Shown here: positions 24,789 to 32,731 of the stretch, piece by piece
Layout: every line of letters starts with the position of its first letter
Numbering within the stretch: position 1 is the stretch's first letter
Assembly (NCBI RefSeq): GCF_030623445.1
Contig: NZ_CP130613.1
Span: 2,914,001-2,978,000 of the forward strand
Direction of reading: 5' to 3'
DNA length: 64,000 nt
Source of the DNA: Pseudogemmatithrix spongiicola
Lineage (GTDB): Bacteria > Gemmatimonadota > Gemmatimonadetes > Gemmatimonadales > Gemmatimonadaceae
Notes under the pieces: model-generated
Told to the model about the DNA's origin: nothing
What the model saw: only the letters and a program-made list of their open reading frames with translations
Database searches by the model: none
Program-made: the position numbers and the translations under genes

Positions 24789-25286
24789 TCAGAGCAGCCG
24801 GTGCCAATACCCGACGTCGAGCCAACGGCCGAACTTGAAGCCGACCTCGGGCAGGTGGGCGACCTTCGTCATGCCCATCGCCTCGTGCAGCGCGATGCTG
24901 GCGTCATTCGGCAGCGTGATGCCGCCGAGGACGGCGTGGAGGCCCTGAGCCCGCAGCCGCTCGAACAACGCGGCGTAGAGTGCGCGGCCATGGCCGCGGC
25001 CCCGCGCCGCATCGGCGACATACACGGTGGCTTCGACAGAGAAGCGATACGCCGAGCGCGGCTTCCACGGGGTCGCATAGGCGTAGCCGACAACGGCTCC
25101 TGCGGCCTCGGCCACCAGCCACGGCAGCCCCGCAGCCGTGACCGCCTCCGCGCGACGCTGCATCTCGTCCGCCGAGACCGGTTGCTCCTCGAACGTGACT
25201 GTCGTGTGCGTGATGTAGTGCGAGTAGATCGCCGCGATGGCCGGCGCATCGCCGGGCAGCATGTCGCGGATCACGGCGGACGTCAC
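24789..25286 (-). CDS. GNAT N-acetyltransferase (phosphinothricin / methionine-sulfoximine type)
   Basis: A 165-residue acetyl-CoA-dependent acetyltransferase. The coenzyme-binding loop reads ARGRGHGRALYAALFERLRA. Flanking motifs are AIAAIYSHYITHTTVTFEEQ near the start and ITLPNDASIALHEAMGMTKV, then VGFKFGRWLDVGYWHRLL. This order is typical of Pat/YncA-like enzymes that acetylate methionine sulfoximine and related amino-acid analogues. The start is GTG at 25286, overlapping the rsgA stop as GTGA, so it is translationally coupled. Natural substrate unproven; a detoxification role is inferred. Confidence 0.9.
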   Translation of the reverse strand: MTSAVIRDMLPGDAPAIAAIYSHYITHTTVTFEEQPVSADEMQRRAEAVTAAGLPWLVAEAAGAVVGYAYATPWKPRSAYRFSVEATVYVADAARGRGHGRALYAALFERLRAQGLHAVLGGITLPNDASIALHEAMGMTKVAHLPEVGFKFGRWLDVGYWHRLL

Positions 25287-26218
25287 CGCGGGCGCTCCGA
25301 AGCGCGGAGCTCCGCGTACAGCTTGAGGTAGCTCTCGTAGCGTCCGCGATCGACCTTGCCCGACTCGACGGCCTGCTGCACTGCACATTGCGGCTCGACT
25401 TCGTGGTGACAGTCCTGGAACCGGCACTCGCCCAGGTACGGGCGGAACTCGCGGAAGCACTGGTCCAGCGACTCGGCCGGCAGGCCCCACATCGCGATCT
25501 CGCGAAGACCCGGCGTGTCGACCAGGTAGCCTTCATCGCCATCAGGCAGCGGGATCAGCTTCGCGCCGACGGTCGTGTGGCGGCCCTTGTTGACGCTCTG
25601 CGAGATCTCCGCCGTCCGCAGCGCGACGCCCGGGTGCAGGGTGTTGAGCAGCGACGACTTGCCGGCGCCCGACGGGCCGGCGACCGCCGTCACCTTGCCA
25701 TGCAAGACGGCGCGGAGCTCGTCGAGGCCGATGCCGCGCTTCACGCTGGTCCGATGCACCGGGTAGCCCGCCTTTTCGTACGGCGCCGCGAGCGCGTCGA
25801 TCATCGCGGCGTCCGCCACGAGATCGACCTTGTTCAGCACCACGTGCGGTTCGAGGTCGTTCGCCTCGCACACGACGAGAAACCGGTCGATCATGCGCAC
25901 GTGCGGCTCCGGGTTCGCCACCGCGAACACGACGCAGACCTGATCGACATTGGCGGCGAGGACGCGCTCGCCGTAGCGGCCACCCGGTTCGCGTCGCGCG
26001 AGGACCGACTTGCGCGGTGCGATCGCCGTGATGCGCCAGCCTTGGCCGCGCTCCTCGGGCTCGACCGTGACATGATCGCCGACCGCCAGCTTCACGAAGT
26101 CGCGCTCTTCCTGCTTGAGCCGCCCCGCCAATGCCGATGGCAGCATGGTGCCATCGGGCGTGCGCACCTGCCAGACGCCGCCCGTACCCTCGATGACGAT
26201 GCCCTGCATGGCGCTCAT
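25283..26218 (-). CDS. rsgA: Ribosome small-subunit-dependent GTPase A
   Basis: Circularly permuted GTPase that acts late in 30S subunit maturation. The 311-residue protein has an N-terminal OB domain (AVGDHVTVEPEERGQGWRIT). The permuted GTPase order is G4 (VVLNKVDLV), then G1 (AGPSGAGKSSLLNTL), then G3 (YLVDTPGLREIAMWG). A C-terminal zinc finger reads CRFQDCHHEVEPQCAV. The ATG at 26218 overlaps the stop of the preceding small gene, and its own stop overlaps the acetyltransferase start, forming a tight four-gene chain with proline dehydrogenase. Confidence 0.95.
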   Translation of the reverse strand: MSAMQGIVIEGTGGVWQVRTPDGTMLPSALAGRLKQEERDFVKLAVGDHVTVEPEERGQGWRITAIAPRKSVLARREPGGRYGERVLAANVDQVCVVFAVANPEPHVRMIDRFLVVCEANDLEPHVVLNKVDLVADAAMIDALAAPYEKAGYPVHRTSVKRGIGLDELRAVLHGKVTAVAGPSGAGKSSLLNTLHPGVALRTAEISQSVNKGRHTTVGAKLIPLPDGDEGYLVDTPGLREIAMWGLPAESLDQCFREFRPYLGECRFQDCHHEVEPQCAVQQAVESGKVDRGRYESYLKLYAELRASERPR

Positions 26219-26550
26219 CGCAGCAGCGCGTTCAGGGCGTCCTGCGCACGCGCCAGCGGCCACGCACCGAGGGCCTCGAGCACCGCCGCGCGCGTCGGGC
26301 CGAACTCGAGGTATGCCGTCTCGACATGCCCCTCCACGCCTTCCTCGCCGATGCGACGCCAGCGCAGGAACATCAGATACGCTCCCCACGCGCCGCGGGG
26401 ATCGTCGGCGAGCGGATCGGCCATGCGGGCGATGCTGTACGGAAACCCGTCCGGCGCATCCAGGGCGGCCGGCCGCGCATGCACGGCCTCGTAGCCACCG
26501 ACGGTGGTCTCGTCACCCTTGGTGTGGTCCGCCGGCAGGAAACGGCTCAA
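26215..26550 (-). CDS. Small hypothetical protein between proline dehydrogenase and rsgA
   Basis: A 111-residue frame whose only suitable start is a TTG at 26550 that overlaps the proline-dehydrogenase stop (TTGA), with GAAGG five bases upstream; its stop overlaps the rsgA ATG. It begins MSRFLPADHTKGDETTVGGY, and the second half (GAWGAYLMFLRWRRIGEEGV, then HVETAYLEFGPTRAAVLEAL) looks like a compact helical-beta domain. There is no signal peptide or known motif. The conserved-looking aromatic residues and the two four-base overlaps argue that it is real. Function unknown. Confidence 0.65.
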   Translation of the reverse strand: MSRFLPADHTKGDETTVGGYEAVHARPAALDAPDGFPYSIARMADPLADDPRGAWGAYLMFLRWRRIGEEGVEGHVETAYLEFGPTRAAVLEALGAWPLARAQDALNALLR

Positions 26551-27479
26551 CGGCCCTTCACCATTTCCTTCATCACGTTGCCCGTGATGAACGCCAGGTT
26601 GGCCGGACGCTCGGCGAGCCGGCGCATCAGGTACGGATACCATTGCGTGCCGAAGGGCACATAGACGCGCATGCGCCAGCCTTCCCTCACGATCCGCTCC
26701 TGCAAGTCGCGACGCACGCCGTAGAGCATCTGGAACTCGAAGCGATCCGGCGCGATGCCATTGGCCTTCGCGAAGCGGATGGCTTCGTCGATGATGCGCT
26801 CGTCGTGGGTGGCGAGGCCGGGGTAGCGGCCCTTCTGCATCAGCCGCTGCATGGCCTCGACGTAATTGGCGTCGACGTCCCGCTTGTCGGGAAAGGCCAC
26901 CGTCGCCGGCTCGAGATACGCGCCTTTGCAAATGCGCACGCGGCACTGCTTCTGCACGCTCCAATCGACGTCGGCCAGCGTGCGGCGCAGCGCGCTCTGC
27001 AGCACGACACCCACCGTCTCCGGATAGTCGGGGAACAGCCGCCGCTCGAAGAAGTCGATGGTCCGCTGCGTGTACGCCGAGCTCTCCATGTCGAGGCGCA
27101 CGAAGCCGCCATAGCCCTTCACCTTGGCGAGGATGGCGCGGATGTTCTCTTCGCAGAGCGCAGCGCTGATGTCCTGACCGAGCGCGGTGAGCTTGACGCT
27201 CACGTTCACTTCGAGGCCGCGGCGCTGCATCTCATCGACGAGGGCCAGGTACTGCCGCGCCGTTTCGCGCGCCTCGGCTTCGTTGGTGACGGATTCGCCA
27301 AGCAGGTCCAGCGAGGCCGTGATGCCCTTCGCCTTGAGCTCGGCGACGGCATCGCAGGCAGTAGCGATGGTTTCACCCGCGACGAATCGCGACGCGAACT
27401 TCTTGGCGAGTCCGTTGTTGCGGACGAATCGGAAGATCTGCGGCTGGTGCGACAGGTACAGCAGGGTCTTGCGGAGCAT
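26547..27479 (-). CDS. Proline dehydrogenase
   Basis: FAD enzyme that oxidises proline to 1-pyrroline-5-carboxylate and passes electrons to quinones. At 310 residues it is the monofunctional form (not the long PutA). Barrel motifs include SLDLLGESVTNEAEARETAR, FVRLDMESSAYTQRTIDFFE, RICKGAYLEP and the substrate-site ending GWRMRVYVPFGTQWYPYLMR followed by RLAERPAN. The ATG at 27479 begins MLRKTLLYLSHQPQIF, typical of Gram-positive and Gemmatimonadota forms; the frame extends to 27581 without a better start. No P5C dehydrogenase is in the window. It heads the coupled chain with the small gene, rsgA and the acetyltransferase. Confidence 0.93.
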   Translation of the reverse strand: MLRKTLLYLSHQPQIFRFVRNNGLAKKFASRFVAGETIATACDAVAELKAKGITASLDLLGESVTNEAEARETARQYLALVDEMQRRGLEVNVSVKLTALGQDISAALCEENIRAILAKVKGYGGFVRLDMESSAYTQRTIDFFERRLFPDYPETVGVVLQSALRRTLADVDWSVQKQCRVRICKGAYLEPATVAFPDKRDVDANYVEAMQRLMQKGRYPGLATHDERIIDEAIRFAKANGIAPDRFEFQMLYGVRRDLQERIVREGWRMRVYVPFGTQWYPYLMRRLAERPANLAFITGNVMKEMVKGR

Positions 27480-27507
27480 CGGTGGGGAGATTCGTGGAGA
27501 GAAGCGA

Positions 27508-29169
27508 TCAGCGGAAGGCGCGCGGCAGCGGTCCCGTGATCCGGACCACCGGGTGCGGGGCGCCGACGCGCAGCGCGGCATCGAGGAAGTTCCAGGTCGT
27601 CAGGCCGTCGTCGCTCTCGGGTTCGAGCAGGATCGAAGCCAGCAGTGCCTGCCGCGGCGACGCGGGGACCAACATGACGCGGCCCCGGAGCTCCATGCGC
27701 TCCGTCACCCACCGCCCCACGAGCCGTACTTCCTGATGGCCCTGGAACGGACGCGGGGCGCGCGCAATCGAGTCGATGACGAAGCGTTCGACCGTCACCG
27801 TCCCGAGTGAACCGCTGCTCGTCGCGATCTGCCGAAACTCGATGCCGTGGTGCGCGAGGCGCGCGACGAAGGCGCTGTCGTCCACCGGCACGATCCACGC
27901 GGTCGGCAGCGGGCGGCGCAGCGTGGGCTCGAAGCGGTCGTAGACGGGCATCTCGACTGCCGTGAACACGTTCGAGCGCCGGAAGCCGCGGCGCAGGCCA
28001 GGCTCGTAGCGAACCGAGTCGCCCGTCGGGATCAGCGGCTCCACCAGGATGGGCGCGGTGAACGGCGTGGTCGTCATCTGCGAGCGCAGGGCGACGGTAG
28101 CCGAGGCCGGCAGCGTGCTGCGCGCGCCCGTCCGCGCGAGGATTGTCGCACGATGCTCCGCCACCGCGTGCAGGGTCTCGTGCACGTAGTGGTACGTCGC
28201 GAGGACGCGCCGCTCGAAGGGATCGTGCGAGTAGGCCTCGCTGAGGATGGAGACGCGGTTCCGCAGGCCGTAGTAGTTCGTACCGAAGCGCGGCACGTGC
28301 TCGTACGTCTCCCACGCGGCCTTCTGCGTGGACGTCACGTCGTCGCGGCCACGGAAGTTGCCGTAGTCGAAGGTCTCGAGCCTGTGGCGGCTGCGCATCC
28401 GCTCGCGGATGAGCGGCAGCAGCGTGTCGCGCGTGAACGGGCCCGCGGGCGCCAACGCCGGATCCATCGCCGCCGGGTGCAGCGACGGCGAGTAGGTGAG
28501 CGCATAGCCGTGGTACGATCCGTTCGTCGTGTGCAGGTCCATGAACACGTGTGGATCGAACATCGCAAACATGCGCATCGACGCCGCGGTCTCAGGCGCC
28601 TCGACCTTGATGTAGTCGCGGTTCAGGTCGAGGTTCTGCGCATTGGGGCGGTTGCCGACGAGCTGCGGCCCGTTCTGCGCCCCGCGAAGCCGCTCTTGCG
28701 GCCCGAACGCGTCGTTGCCGTCCGCGTTGTAGATCGGCACCGCCACGAGCACGATCGAGTCGAGCACATTCGGGCGCGCGTCGCGGAGCAAGTCGCGGAC
28801 GAGCGCGAGCAGCGCCTCTTTCCCCTCGACCTCGCCGCCGTGGATGTTGCCCTGCACGTAGACGATCGGCTTGCCGCTGCGCCGCGCCTCCCCCGCATCG
28901 CGCACCAGCGGCCGCGAGATGAGCAGGTACGGCAGCACCTTCCCCTGCCCCGACCGCCCGATCTCCCCGCGCACGAACGCGGTGGGATACGCCCGCTCGA
29001 GCGAGTCGATGAACGCGATCACATCGGCATGCGTCGACGTCTCGGTGTACGCCGAGCGCTCAGCCCGCGTCTGCTGCGCGCCGAGCACAGGAGCAGTCGA
29101 AGCCGACAGCCCAAGCACAAGCACAAGCCCGAAGGAGACGATGGCAGTTGCCGTTCCCTTACATCTCAT
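27508..29169 (-). CDS. Secreted M14-family zinc carboxypeptidase
   Basis: A 553-residue exported metallocarboxypeptidase. Zinc motif NIHGGEVEGKEALL (H-x2-E) and the third ligand His in FMDLHTTNGSYHGY are visible; substrate-side NLDLNRDYIK precedes them. About 200 further residues form a C-terminal beta-rich extension seen in bacterial M14 proteins. The signal peptide (AIVSFGLVLVLGLSASTAPV) is preceded by MRCKGTAT, which is encoded inside the dispersed repeat at 29143-29195: the start ATG at 29169 is part of that repeat. No other start retains basic residues before the hydrophobic core. It follows the fadJ-like gene by 22 bases. Confidence 0.88.
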   Translation of the reverse strand: MRCKGTATAIVSFGLVLVLGLSASTAPVLGAQQTRAERSAYTETSTHADVIAFIDSLERAYPTAFVRGEIGRSGQGKVLPYLLISRPLVRDAGEARRSGKPIVYVQGNIHGGEVEGKEALLALVRDLLRDARPNVLDSIVLVAVPIYNADGNDAFGPQERLRGAQNGPQLVGNRPNAQNLDLNRDYIKVEAPETAASMRMFAMFDPHVFMDLHTTNGSYHGYALTYSPSLHPAAMDPALAPAGPFTRDTLLPLIRERMRSRHRLETFDYGNFRGRDDVTSTQKAAWETYEHVPRFGTNYYGLRNRVSILSEAYSHDPFERRVLATYHYVHETLHAVAEHRATILARTGARSTLPASATVALRSQMTTTPFTAPILVEPLIPTGDSVRYEPGLRRGFRRSNVFTAVEMPVYDRFEPTLRRPLPTAWIVPVDDSAFVARLAHHGIEFRQIATSSGSLGTVTVERFVIDSIARAPRPFQGHQEVRLVGRWVTERMELRGRVMLVPASPRQALLASILLEPESDDGLTTWNFLDAALRVGAPHPVVRITGPLPRAFR

Positions 29170-29195
29170 AGCTCACATCTCACATCTGCAGTTAG
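29143..29195 (-). repeat. ACATCT-unit repeat (copy 2) between fadJ-like and M14 genes
   Basis: On the minus strand it reads TAACTGCAGATGTGAGATGT, then GAGCTATGAGATGTAAGG, then GAACGGCAACTGCC. Copy 1 (5388-5478) has the same start, TAACTGCAGATGT, and the same GATGTGAGATGTAAG and GGCAACGGCAGTTCCC blocks. In both places the first three bases are the TAA stop of the gene upstream. Here the element also supplies the ATG of the next gene. It lacks the second arm, so it cannot fold like copy 1. Confidence 0.75.
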
Positions 29196-31345
29196 ACCGG
29201 CTTCCCTTCACGCGGATAAAACGTCCTCCCATCCCGTGCCATCTCCACCAACAGCTTCGCCGGCGTGAACCGCCCCGGGTACCGTGCATCCAGCGCCTCG
29301 AGCTGCTTCACCGCCTCGGCCACGCCGACGGCATCGATGTGCCGGAACGGCCCGCCGCGGAACGGCGGGAATCCGATGCCGAACACCGCACCGATGTCGC
29401 CGTCGCGCGCCGAGCGGATGATGCCTTCCTCCAGGCAACGCGCCGCTTCATTCACCATCGCCAACGAGAGGCGACGCTGGATCTCGCCCTTCTCGACCGT
29501 CACGCGCTTCGTGCCACCGGGATACAGCTGGTAGACGCTCTCGTCCACGTCCCCGCGCTTGCCCTTTTCGTCGTACACATAGAAGCCGCTCTTGCCCTTG
29601 CGGCCCAGCCGGCCGGCGCCGAGCACCTTCTGCAGCGCCGTGCTCGGCGACATGCGTCCGCCGAAGGCCTCCGCCATGATCGCGCCGCTCTTGCCGGCGA
29701 TGTCGAGACCGACCTCGTCGATGAGGTTGATCGGCCCCACGGGGAAGCCGAACTGCGCCATCGCCTTGTCGATCGCATCGATGGCGACGCCTTCGTCGAG
29801 CAGAATGCCCGCTTCGTTGACGTACGGTGCCAGGATGCGGTTCACATAGAACCCCGGCGCGTCGTTGACGATGATGACCGTCTTGCCGATGCGGCGGCCG
29901 AACTCGACCACCGTCGCCGTCACTTCCGACGCGGTCCGCGGCGTCACGATGACCTCGAGCAGCGGCATCTTGTGCACCGGCGAGAAGAAGTGCATGCCGA
30001 TGACCTGCTCCGGCCGCTTGCTCCCCGCCGCGATCTTCGCGATCGGGATCGTGCTCGTGTTCGTCGCGAAGATCGCATCGGGCGGCAGCACCGATTCCGC
30101 CTCGGCGATCACCTTGTGCTTGACGGCGAGGTCCTCGAAGACCGCCTCGATCACCAACGGCAGCCGACCGAAGCCTGAGTACTCCGTCGTGCCGGAGACC
30201 AAGGACATCTGGTCATCGAACTGCTGCTTCGTGACCTGCCGCTTGGTGAGCCGGTCCTTCAGCACGTCCTTCACCGCGGCGACTCCCTTGGCGACCTGCG
30301 CGGCGGCGGTGTCCTTGAAGCGCACCGGGACGCCTTGCTGGACGCTGATGCTCGCGATGCCCGCGCCCATGAAGCCCGTGCCCAGCACGCCGATGCGATC
30401 CACGGCGCGTGCCTTCACGTCGGCCGGCACGCCCGCGTCCTTCTTGAGCGACGTCGTCGCGTAGAACAGGAACATCAGCTGCTTGCAGACCGGCGTCATC
30501 GCCATCTCGCCGAAGAGTCGCGCTTCCTCCGCAAAGCCCTGCGCCTCCGAACCCGAGTAGCTGGCCTGCACGGCATCGATGGCCGCGAACAGCGCCGGGT
30601 AGTGGCCCTTCGACTTCTTCTGCGTCATCTCCCGCGCCTGGCGGAACACGACGCTGCGCCCGATCGGGTTGTCATCGAGCAGGATCTCCTTGGCGCCATG
30701 CTTGCGCACATCGCGATTGCGCTCGAGCGTGCCGGCCGCGAGTTCCTTCGCGCGCTGCACGGCGACCTGCCGCAGGATGCTCGGATGCACCAGCTCGTCG
30801 ATCAGGTTCGTCTGCAGGGCCTTCTTCGCGCGGACGTTCTTGCCCGTGAGGATCATGTCGAGCGCCACCTGCAGCCCGACGCGGCGCGGCAGGCGCTGCG
30901 TGCCGCCGGCGCCGGGAATCAGTCCGAGTTGCACCTCGGGCAGCGCGAGGACCGTCTTGGGCGTGTCCGCCGCGATGCGATACGCGCAGGCCAGCGCGAA
31001 CTCCAAGCCGCCGCCGAGGCAGGCGCCCTCGATGGCGGCGACGACCGGCACGCGGCCCTTCTCGATGCGCGACATCATCGTGTGCCCGAAGGCACTGGCC
31101 TTCTGCGCATCGGCGGCCGTCTTGAACTCGAGGAACTGATCGATGTCGGCGCCGGCGATGAACGTGCCGGGCTTGCCCGAGATCAGCACGGCGGCCTTCA
31201 CGGACGGATCCTTGTCGAGCCGCTCGATCATCGCCGTGAACTCGTCGATCACGGCCGGGGAGAACTTGTTGATGCTCTCGCCCTTGAGGTCGAAGGTGAG
31301 CACGGCGACGCCGTCCACCATCTCCAGCATGAGTGCGGTGGTCAT
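29192..31345 (-). CDS. fadJ: Fatty-acid oxidation alpha subunit (enoyl-CoA hydratase / 3-hydroxyacyl-CoA dehydrogenase)
   Basis: Multifunctional beta-oxidation enzyme of 717 residues. The N-terminal crotonase domain shows AAIEGACLGGGLEFALACAY and ALPEVQLGLIPGAGGTQRLP. The central NAD-binding domain begins IGVLGTGFMGAGIASISVQQ, and the 3HCDH domain has HFFSPVHKMPLLEVI and DAPGFYVNRILAPYVNEAGI. The ATG at 31345 overlaps the thiolase stop as TGATG; the open frame continues to 31570 only as antisense noise. Whether it is FadB or FadJ cannot be settled by eye; the gene order thiolase first, alpha subunit second matches fadIJ. It acts in the cytoplasm with the adjacent thiolase. Confidence 0.94.
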   Translation of the reverse strand: MTTALMLEMVDGVAVLTFDLKGESINKFSPAVIDEFTAMIERLDKDPSVKAAVLISGKPGTFIAGADIDQFLEFKTAADAQKASAFGHTMMSRIEKGRVPVVAAIEGACLGGGLEFALACAYRIAADTPKTVLALPEVQLGLIPGAGGTQRLPRRVGLQVALDMILTGKNVRAKKALQTNLIDELVHPSILRQVAVQRAKELAAGTLERNRDVRKHGAKEILLDDNPIGRSVVFRQAREMTQKKSKGHYPALFAAIDAVQASYSGSEAQGFAEEARLFGEMAMTPVCKQLMFLFYATTSLKKDAGVPADVKARAVDRIGVLGTGFMGAGIASISVQQGVPVRFKDTAAAQVAKGVAAVKDVLKDRLTKRQVTKQQFDDQMSLVSGTTEYSGFGRLPLVIEAVFEDLAVKHKVIAEAESVLPPDAIFATNTSTIPIAKIAAGSKRPEQVIGMHFFSPVHKMPLLEVIVTPRTASEVTATVVEFGRRIGKTVIIVNDAPGFYVNRILAPYVNEAGILLDEGVAIDAIDKAMAQFGFPVGPINLIDEVGLDIAGKSGAIMAEAFGGRMSPSTALQKVLGAGRLGRKGKSGFYVYDEKGKRGDVDESVYQLYPGGTKRVTVEKGEIQRRLSLAMVNEAARCLEEGIIRSARDGDIGAVFGIGFPPFRGGPFRHIDAVGVAEAVKQLEALDARYPGRFTPAKLLVEMARDGRTFYPREGKPV

Positions 31346-32637
31346 CAGGCGCGCTCCACCACCATCGCGTGGCCGAGTCCGCCGGCCGCGCAGACAGTCA
31401 TGAGCCCGAACTGCCCGCCGCGGCGGGCGAGTTCGTTGGTCAGCGTCGTGAGGATGCGCGCACCCGTCGCGCCGAACGGGTGGCCGATGCTCACCGAGCC
31501 GCCCATCACGTTCAGCTTGCTGCGGTCCACCGTTCCGGTCGGCTCGCTGAAGCCGGCGCGCTGCGCCCACTCCCTGCTCTCCAGGCCCTTGATGTTGCTG
31601 AGCACCTGCGCGGCGAAGGCCTCGTGCATCTCGATCAGGTCCATGTCCTTGAGCGTGAGGCCGGCCCGCTTGAGCGCCTTCGGCGCCGCGAGCACTGGGG
31701 CCTGCAGGAGCTGTTCACCGGGATCCACCGCGGCGTACGCATACGCCCGGATGAACGCCTTCGGCGTGTGCCCCAACGCCTTCGCCACGTCCTCGCGCAT
31801 CAGCAGCACGGCGGCCGCGCCGTCGGTGAGCGGCGAGGCATTGCCCGCTGTGATCGTGCCGTAGCGCTTGTCGAACACGGGCTTGAGGCCCGCCAAGGCC
31901 TCGAGCGTCGTGTCGGCACGCACGATGTTGTCGTCGGTCACGGCCTCGTACTTGGGTCCGGCGATCACCGGCGCGACCTCCGCGCGGAGACGCCCGTCCT
32001 TGATGCCCGCCGCCGCGTTCAGGTGCGAGGCCAGCGCGAGCTGGTCCTGCTCCTCGCGTGTGATGCCGTTGAGCTTCGCCATCTTCTCGGCGCTCTGGCC
32101 CATCGTCTCGCCCGTCGTGGGCTCGGCAATGGCCGGCGTGATCGGGATGAAGTCCTTGCCGCGGATCTTCGAGAAGGCCTGGACGCGCTGCCCCAGCGTC
32201 TTCGCCTTGCTCGCTGCGACCAGTGCATCCGAGAAGCCGCGCGAGTGCAGGATCGGCACGTTCGACAGGCTCTCCGCACCGCCGGCAATCGCGACGTCGG
32301 CATGGCCCAGCGCGAGCTGGTCCGCGGCGTCGGTGATCGCCTGGTTCGCCGAGGCGCAGGCGCGCGAGACGCTGTACGCGTCCACGCCCTTGGGCAGCAG
32401 CGGCATCAGCGCGACTTCGCGCGCGATGTTCGGAGCGGTGACGTTGGGGACGACCGTGCCGAACACCAGCAGGTCGAGGGTCTTGGGGTCCAGATCGGTC
32501 CGATGCACCAGTTCGCTGACGGCGATCTTGCCAAGCTCGATCGCGCTGAGCGCCCGGAGGGTGGTGCCGGCCTTGGCGAATGGGGTCCGCACGCCCGCGA
32601 TGATCGCGATGCGCCGCCCCGGCTCGTAGATAGGCAT
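31345..32637 (-). CDS. fadI: Acetyl-CoA acyltransferase (3-ketoacyl-CoA thiolase)
   Basis: Thiolase that splits 3-ketoacyl-CoA in the last beta-oxidation step. The 430-residue protein has the nucleophile Cys in SRACASANQAITDAADQLAL, the His motif GGSVSIGHPFGATGARI, and the second catalytic Cys in MTVCAAGGLGHAMVVERA at the C-terminus. NPWTAG-type early motif is IAIIAGVRTPFAKAG. It is the first gene of a two-gene unit, coupled (TGATG) to the fadJ-like gene. Length fits FadI more than FadA. It is divergent from glpD with a 94-base spacer. Confidence 0.95.
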   Translation of the reverse strand: MPIYEPGRRIAIIAGVRTPFAKAGTTLRALSAIELGKIAVSELVHRTDLDPKTLDLLVFGTVVPNVTAPNIAREVALMPLLPKGVDAYSVSRACASANQAITDAADQLALGHADVAIAGGAESLSNVPILHSRGFSDALVAASKAKTLGQRVQAFSKIRGKDFIPITPAIAEPTTGETMGQSAEKMAKLNGITREEQDQLALASHLNAAAGIKDGRLRAEVAPVIAGPKYEAVTDDNIVRADTTLEALAGLKPVFDKRYGTITAGNASPLTDGAAAVLLMREDVAKALGHTPKAFIRAYAYAAVDPGEQLLQAPVLAAPKALKRAGLTLKDMDLIEMHEAFAAQVLSNIKGLESREWAQRAGFSEPTGTVDRSKLNVMGGSVSIGHPFGATGARILTTLTNELARRGGQFGLMTVCAAGGLGHAMVVERA

Positions 32638-32731
32638 CCTATAAAGGTAGGGGACGCGGGCCCGTGGCGCAGACCGGCGACGCGGGGCACGCGGCTATCA
32701 TCGGCGCCGCGGACGGGGTATCGTCCTAGCG

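Noticed and set aside
25388-26494. Long + strand frame opposite rsgA
   Set aside because: Mirror-image frame of a confirmed gene; composition is Arg/Ala/His-rich with no motif.
29157-29195. Possible CRISPR-like short repeats
   Set aside because: Units are contiguous and degenerate, there are no spacers and no cas genes in the window.
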